Both the position numbers and the translations under genes were made by a program. DNA of 6,327 nt from Cellulomonadaceae bacterium (lineage in GTDB: Bacteria > Actinomycetota > Actinomycetes > Actinomycetales > Cellulomonadaceae), in NCBI GenBank assembly GCA_031282935.1, contig JAITCS010000152.1:1-6327 (forward strand), given 5' to 3'. Below the pieces are notes generated by a model. The model made no database searches. It worked only from the letters and a program-made list of their open reading frames with translations, and was not told where the DNA came from. Shown piece after piece: positions 5,516 through 6,327 of the stretch (within the stretch, counting starts at the first letter, position 1; the number at the start of each line of letters is the position of its first letter).

Positions 5516-6163
5516 CTAAACCCCAGCTTGTTTCACTATGTCAACAAACAATTCGTGTACCCGATTATCCCCGGTAACTTCCGGATGGAATGCCGTCACG
5601 AGCAGCCTGCCTTGCCTTGCTGCCACGATCTTACCTGACGCCGCAGCCAACTTGTGCCCGTGGACATCTTTTTCGGGGATGCGCGCCAAAACTTGCACGT
5701 TCGGCCCCGTTTTTTCTATCCAAGGTGCCCGGATGAATACCGTCCGAATCGGGGCGCCCTCCACCTGGGACATTTCGAGATCCACCTCAAAAGAGTCAAC
5801 CTGCCGCCCGAAAGCGTTTCGGCGCACCACCACGTCCATGCCGCCAATGGTTTCCTGGTTCGCGGCAGGGTTAGCCAACTCATCGGCGAGCAGAATCATG
5901 CCCGCGCAACTGCCATAAACAGGCATACCAGCGGCAATGCGGGCGCGCACCGGCTCAACGAGATCGAACACCCGCAGCAGTTTCATGATGGCGGTTGACT
6001 CCCCGCCGGGCAGCACCAAGCCCTCAACCTGCTCTAGCGCGGACAAGGTCTTGACCGGCACGGCTTCCGCTCCGGCCAGCCCCAAGGCGCGCAGGTGTTC
6101 CGCGATGTCGCCTTGCAGCGCCAAAACCCCAATTCGGGGCCGCTCCCCTGTCACGCGGCCCAT
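5516..6163 (-). CDS. pdxT: Pyridoxal 5'-phosphate synthase glutaminase subunit PdxT
   Basis: PdxT hydrolyses glutamine and channels ammonia to PdxS, which builds pyridoxal 5'-phosphate from ribose 5-phosphate and glyceraldehyde 3-phosphate. From the ATG at 6163 the product has 215 residues, with [14 protein letters not shown] near the start, LVLPGGEST, the nucleophile Cys86 in [20 protein letters not shown], and the catalytic pair His193 and Glu195 in [11 protein letters not shown]. The class-I glutaminase triad is complete. The frame stays open to a GTG at 6229, but those 22 extra residues are not family-like and overlap the upstream ORF, which ends at 6177. The ATG (6163) or a GTG at 6154 is more likely; for the latter, GTGAG sits 9 nt upstream. 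pdxS, often adjacent, is not in the window. Confidence 0.93.
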   Translation of the reverse strand: MGRVTGERPRIGVLALQGDIAEHLRALGLAGAEAVPVKTLSALEQVEGLVLPGGESTAIMKLLRVFDLVEPVRARIAAGMPVYGSCAGMILLADELANPAANQETIGGMDVVVRRNAFGRQVDSFEVDLEMSQVEGAPIRTVFIRAPWIEKTGPNVQVLARIPEKDVHGHKLAAASGKIVAARQGRLLVTAFHPEVTGDNRVHELFVDIVKQAGV

Positions 6164-6176
6164 CTCACTGCACTGT

Positions 6177-6326
6177 TCAGAACTCGTGGTGAGTGTCTTT
6201 GTGCGATGCAGTGGTAGTTGAACCGCCACCAGCGTTGCTCTTTAGCGCCCGCCGCGCCACTACCGCCGCCGCGCCAACCGCTACCGGCAACAAAAACAGC
6301 AGCTTTAGCGCACCGCGACCTTTCAC
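6177..6326 (-). CDS. Small hydrophobic protein or C-terminal end of an upstream protein
   Basis: I do not recognise this product. The minus-strand frame from the GTG at 6326 gives 49 residues: a basic start (MKGRGALK), one hydrophobic stretch ([16 protein letters not shown], about 9-24), a basic flank (RRALK) and a polar Gly/Ser/Thr/His tail ending HHEF. This fits a one-helix membrane protein. The frame is still open at the window edge, so the GTG may be internal and this may be the end of a larger protein. It stops 13 nt before the preferred pdxT ATG and occupies the position where pdxS or another pdxT partner is often found. Its reading frame fits the codon pattern of the neighbours better than the overlapping pdxT N-terminal extension. 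Confidence 0.5.
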   Translation of the reverse strand: MKGRGALKLLFLLPVAVGAAAVVARRALKSNAGGGSTTTASHKDTHHEF

Positions 6327-6327
6327 C

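Overview
The window reads as a chromosomal core segment of an actinobacterium with moderately high GC. Every gene I can support lies on the minus strand, so transcription runs from high to low coordinates: small membrane protein - pdxT - yebC - small acidic ORF - (repeat pair) - ruvC - acyltransferase-3 - ruvA - ruvB - yajC - apt (cut by the window edge). The actinobacterial assignment rests on the pdxT-yebC-ruvC-ruvA-ruvB-yajC-apt order, known from Mycobacterium and Streptomyces, and on RuvC, YebC and RuvB sequences that look like actinobacterial family members. I cannot name the genus.

Region by region. 6177-6326 holds a short hydrophobic ORF that overlaps the longest possible pdxT reading frame and so argues for a downstream pdxT start. 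pdxT (glutaminase subunit of PLP synthase) and yebC (YebC/TACO1 translation factor family) follow 4 nt apart. Between yebC and ruvC, about 340 bp hold a 59-codon GTG-start ORF with coding-like composition and then a pair of perfect 36-bp direct repeats, 84 bp apart, with a hairpin in the second transcribed copy. ruvC, ruvA and ruvB are complete and keep their catalytic and DNA-binding motifs. ruvC and ruvA are separated by a membrane acyltransferase-3 gene whose stop codon overlaps the ruvA GTG start (GTGA). That acyltransferase appears to lack an internal block of several membrane helices. yajC follows ruvB by 5 nt, and apt follows yajC by 36 nt, with none of the secD-secF genes that usually separate them in actinobacteria.

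How the genes work together. RuvA, RuvB and RuvC form the Holliday-junction branch-migration and resolution machinery. YajC is the small accessory membrane protein of the Sec translocon. Apt salvages adenine to AMP. PdxT supplies ammonia to PdxS, which is not in the window. The short gaps and overlaps suggest one long polycistronic unit, with the repeat-bearing gap before ruvC as the most likely break. I found no new defence or mobile system here. The most unusual points are the missing secDF, the internally shortened acyltransferase embedded in the ruv operon, the repeat pair ahead of ruvC, and an altered conserved loop in YebC.
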